64,000 nucleotides of DNA from Rhodocyclaceae bacterium. Lineage in GTDB: Bacteria > Pseudomonadota > Gammaproteobacteria > Burkholderiales > Rhodocyclaceae. Location: positions 1,116,001 through 1,180,000 of the forward strand of contig JADKDD010000001.1 in the NCBI GenBank assembly GCA_016718525.1, written 5' to 3'. A program made the translations under genes and the position numbers. Below are positions 61,804-64,000 of the stretch, in pieces. Position 1 is the first letter of the stretch; each line of letters starts with the position of its first letter. The notes under the pieces are model-generated. The model saw only the letters and a program-made list of their open reading frames with translations, ran no database searches and had not been told where the DNA came from.

Positions 61804-63452
61804 CTAAATTGGCTTTATTGACGATTCGTCAATATTCGCGCCAAAGAGGTCAATTACATCGCGCACAAATGGGTCGGTCTGAATTGCCACCTTGGCGTTT
61901 TCATGTTTTTCTGTCTGTATCGTCGCTGCCCGCTGCGCAGGCGTCTCCGCGCGCGGTTCTGCTACATCAATTTCAAGACGCACGCGGCTCCCAAAATGGA
62001 TTTGTAAATGCTTTGCAAAGCCTCCTGGCGAGCCTTGTCGATGAGTGACCGGTTTGCTGGCGCAAGGCGTAACCGGATGCAATGCTCGTCGCGGGAAACA
62101 AGCTCGCAGTGCTGCGCCAGGCGTTTGGTCACTGCGACCAGAGGTAATTGAGCGACCAATGCATGCCAGTCGTCCAGCATGGCCAAAGGCGCCGTTGAAC
62201 GAACCTCGCCAGTTGGTGCTGGCGGCACGGTGTTCACACTTTGCGTACGGATTGAATCGACTGTTTTGCTCGCTGTTTCACGGGTGACGGATGGAGGCAC
62301 GGCAGACGGCCTGATTTGTCGCAGCGGAGTCGCCGAAATTGACCTGGGTACCGATGCACTTGAATCTCGCGCTGGTCGGAAGGCATGAAGACGCAGCAAA
62401 GTCATCATGAAACCGGAATACTCATCAGGTGCCAACGACAACTCCATCGCGACCGTGAATTGCAATCTGATACCCGAGTTGCAAGTACTCAGCATCGAAT
62501 AATTGAGCATAGGCACTCCAGGCGCGTGCGCTCTGCCGGGTCGAGCAAGGCATCGGGAGCAAACTGAGCCAAAGCGATACGGTGGAATAGCGTTGCAAGC
62601 TCTTGCAATCCGCCGTCAAAAGGACAAGCTGCGTGCATCCATCAGGCCGGCGACACTCAACATGGACTGAACATCCGCCGCAACCAAAGCATCCAGGATG
62701 GCAAACAAATGTTCGTCGCCGACCGTACCAAGCATGGCGCGCACCGCCTCATCCGTCACCGCGCCGCCGCCATGGGCAATGGCCTGGTCTAACAATGAAA
62801 GAGCATCGCGCATGCTGCCCGCAGCACCCTTTGCCAAATGGCGTAACGCGGGCAGCTCAAATGAAATACCTTCGGCCTCCAGAACCTTCGACAGATGATC
62901 GACAATCGCTGTCGGCGACATCTGCTTAAGGTTGAACTGGAGACAACGCGACAATACGGTTACCGGAATTTTTTGCGGATCGGTAGTTGCGAGAATGAAC
63001 TTGACATGATCTGGCGGCTCCTCCAAGGTCTTGAGCATGGCGTTAAATGCGTGGCCGGTCAGCTGATGCACCTCGTCAATCACGTAAACCTTATATTGAC
63101 CCTGCGTAGGGGCGTATACCGCCCGCTCGAGCAACTGGGTCATGTCGTCGACGCCACGGTTGGATGCTGCGTCCAACTCGATGTAATCGATGTAACGCCC
63201 GCCATCAATCTCGGTGCATGCCGAACAGACGCCACATGGGGTCGCTGACACGCCCCGTTCACAGTTCAGCGCCTTGGCCATGATTCGCGCAATGGTTGTC
63301 TTGCCGACGCCACGCGTACCCGTAAACAGGTATGCATGGTGTAGTCGGTTCTGTTCAAGCGCATGCGTCAACGCGCGCACCACATGATCCTGTCCGACCA
63401 GGGAAGCAAATGATTTGGGGCGCCACTTGCGGGCAAGGACCTGATAACTCAT
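61804..63452 (-). pseudogene. dnaX: DNA polymerase III tau/gamma subunit DnaX, frame-disrupted
   Basis: The clamp-loader ATPase domain is intact: MSYQVLARKWRPKSFASLVG, Walker A GTRGVGKTTIARI, zinc-site Cys residues (CGVCSAC), and SRC in VTVLSRCLQF. After SVAGLMDARSLSF the frame stops, and the remaining ~180 residues lie in other frames. They are recovered by removing a T (62618-62621), a T (about 62508-62520) and a G (about 62442-62448), and by adding an A (about 62012-62014). The last domain (FGSRVRLEIDVAEP) is then in place. dnaX is essential and indels cluster at homopolymers, so sequence error is likely. A repeat copy lies in the linker region. Confidence 0.85.
62206..62233 (-). repeat. 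Dispersed repeat copy 12 (inside dnaX)
   Basis: On the minus strand it reads ACACCGTG, CCG, then CCAGCACCAACTGGCGA, a perfect 17-base core. It is read as PPAPTGEV in the DnaX linker. Confidence 0.87.
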
Positions 63453-63525
63453 GGGATGATTTTATGCGGTTTCAAGTGACGTTTTGTTGTCAGTAAAACC
63501 ACATCTCAGATCGTTCAAAAAACGG

Positions 63526-63629
63526 GTGCGGCGAGCCCAACCCCGGCACTCCAGAAAATGATCGTGGCTGCTTCCTTCCGGACCTGACCAGGTTAACCAC
63601 CCTGCGATGCGAGGAGACCCGCCGCGCGA
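63526..63629 (-). ncRNA. ffs: 4.5S signal recognition particle RNA
   Basis: The minus strand contains the conserved SRP-RNA core CCTGGTCAGGTCCGGAAGGA followed by AGCAGCC. Flanking arms GCGGCGGGTCTCC and GGGCTCGCCGC fold into the terminal stem. A T run follows the 3' end (63513-63520 on plus as AAAAAA). It lies just upstream of dnaX, a usual location. Confidence 0.93.
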
Positions 63630-63740
63630 GAATTCTATCAGCTGATGGTCACAACGCGCTGCCGTTAACATAAGGTAGTCACAGAAGCACCGATATACTT
63701 CGTACAACGGGTCTAGTCCCCGCAACGAACGGAGCTACAC

Positions 63741-64000
63741 TTGTCCCTGCTGTCCAGCCTGCTAGTTTTGATAGTCGCAGCCCGGTTGTTTGGCAAAATT
63801 TTTGCCAAATACAACCAACCTGAACTCATCGGTGAGATTCTTGCCGGTATCCTTCTAGGACCAGCCGTTCTGGACTTTATCCAGCCCACCGCCGCTTTAG
63901 CCGGCATTTCCGAGTTGGCTGTATTCCTCATTATCTTGAGCGCCGGCCTCGAAATGCGAATCGGTGATGTCCTCGGCGCCATGCGTGGGCGCGGCATGAT
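63741..64000 (+). CDS. Kef-type cation:proton antiporter, N-terminal fragment
   Basis: About 86 residues of a monovalent cation:proton antiporter-2 (KefB-like) are present before the window ends. The first helices (LSSLLVLIVAARLFGKIFAK), then YNQPELIGEILAGILLGP and AVFLIILSAGLEMRIGD are diagnostic. The start is a TTG with GGAG 6 bases upstream; no ATG is available in frame. The 3' part lies outside the window. Confidence 0.85.
   Translation, partial: MSLLSSLLVLIVAARLFGKIFAKYNQPELIGEILAGILLGPAVLDFIQPTAALAGISELAVFLIILSAGLEMRIGDVLGAMRGRGM

Noticed and set aside
2892..62233. The dispersed motif as a CRISPR array or insertion-sequence end
   Set aside because: Copies are kilobases apart, irregularly spaced, partly inside genes, and have no cas genes, transposase or terminal inverted repeats nearby.
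62612..62624. TTT TGA C in dnaX as a programmed +1 frameshift site like that of prfB
   Set aside because: Three more indels follow within 650 bases and no Shine-Dalgarno-like spur lies upstream. The truncated 278-residue product would lack clamp-loader domain III, so error is simpler.

Overview
The window looks like chromosome from a betaproteobacterium of the Burkholderiales/Nitrosomonadales type with moderate GC. Several gene orders typical of that class support this: petA-petB-petC followed by sspA-sspB, dnaX-ybaB-recR next to the 4.5S RNA gene, hldD-cysM, alr-radA with lplT diverging, and an SOS-type imuA-imuB-dnaE2 cassette. The placement rests on gene order and protein resemblance only, because no rRNA or marker search was possible. 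Nothing looks like a prophage, plasmid, insertion sequence or CRISPR array.

Layout. 1-3.6 kb: imuA-imuB-dnaE2 on the minus strand, with a perfect LexA box; dnaE2 runs off the window and carries an in-frame palindromic insert. 3.6-6.7 kb: a DUF6265 protein, an acyl-CoA dehydrogenase and a DUF1499 protein. 6.9-9.6 kb: a row of small plus-strand enzymes and ligand-binding proteins (NTF2-like, DUF3291, VOC, MmcQ/YjbR, GFA, secreted DUF1579-like). 9.7-15.7 kb: a NYN/methyltransferase pair, an AEC transporter, an alpha/beta hydrolase, a transglutaminase-TPR lipoprotein and a secreted LigE-type DNA ligase. 15.7-24 kb: recQ, a 993-residue coiled-coil/AsmA-like fusion, a nitronate monooxygenase, cysM and hldD. 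24-31.8 kb: an FtsX-like permease, an M19 dipeptidase, radA, alr and lplT. 31.9-43.5 kb: a Baeyer-Villiger-type monooxygenase, two tandem DUF3604 proteins, a wax ester synthase, a PpiC/HupE/UreJ cluster and a small secreted protein. 43.7-55.5 kb: a PAS-GGDEF-EAL protein, an iron alcohol dehydrogenase, an SDR with a basic tail, Uup, a GFA protein, tRNA-Arg(CCT), and a coiled-coil protein coupled to a GAF-GAF-PAS adenylate cyclase. 55.6-64 kb: sspB, sspA, petCBA, a frameshifted CoA transferase, recR, ybaB, a frame-disrupted dnaX, 4.5S RNA and the start of a Kef-type antiporter.

The strongest unexplained signal is a dispersed repeat of about 28 bp. It has a 5' box ACGSCGTG, three variable bases and a core CCAGCACCAACTGRCRA. 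Twelve copies are scattered over the window on both strands, six between genes and six inside unrelated genes. Eleven keep the 11-mer AGCACCAACTG exactly, against about 0.03 expected by chance. It resembles the distribution of DNA uptake sequences or another genome-wide motif more than a mobile element. The LigE-type ligase, a family proposed to accompany natural competence, fits that idea but does not prove it.

Other points worth following are the DUF3604/PpiC/HupE neighbourhood, a possible metal-dependent periplasmic system; the palindromic insert in dnaE2; the coiled-coil plus cyclase gene pair; the hairpin over the ribosome binding site of the GGDEF-EAL gene; and matching Lys/Ala/Pro-rich tails on two lipid-metabolism enzymes. 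The indels in dnaX and in the CoA-transferase gene look mainly like sequence errors confined to 60-62.7 kb.
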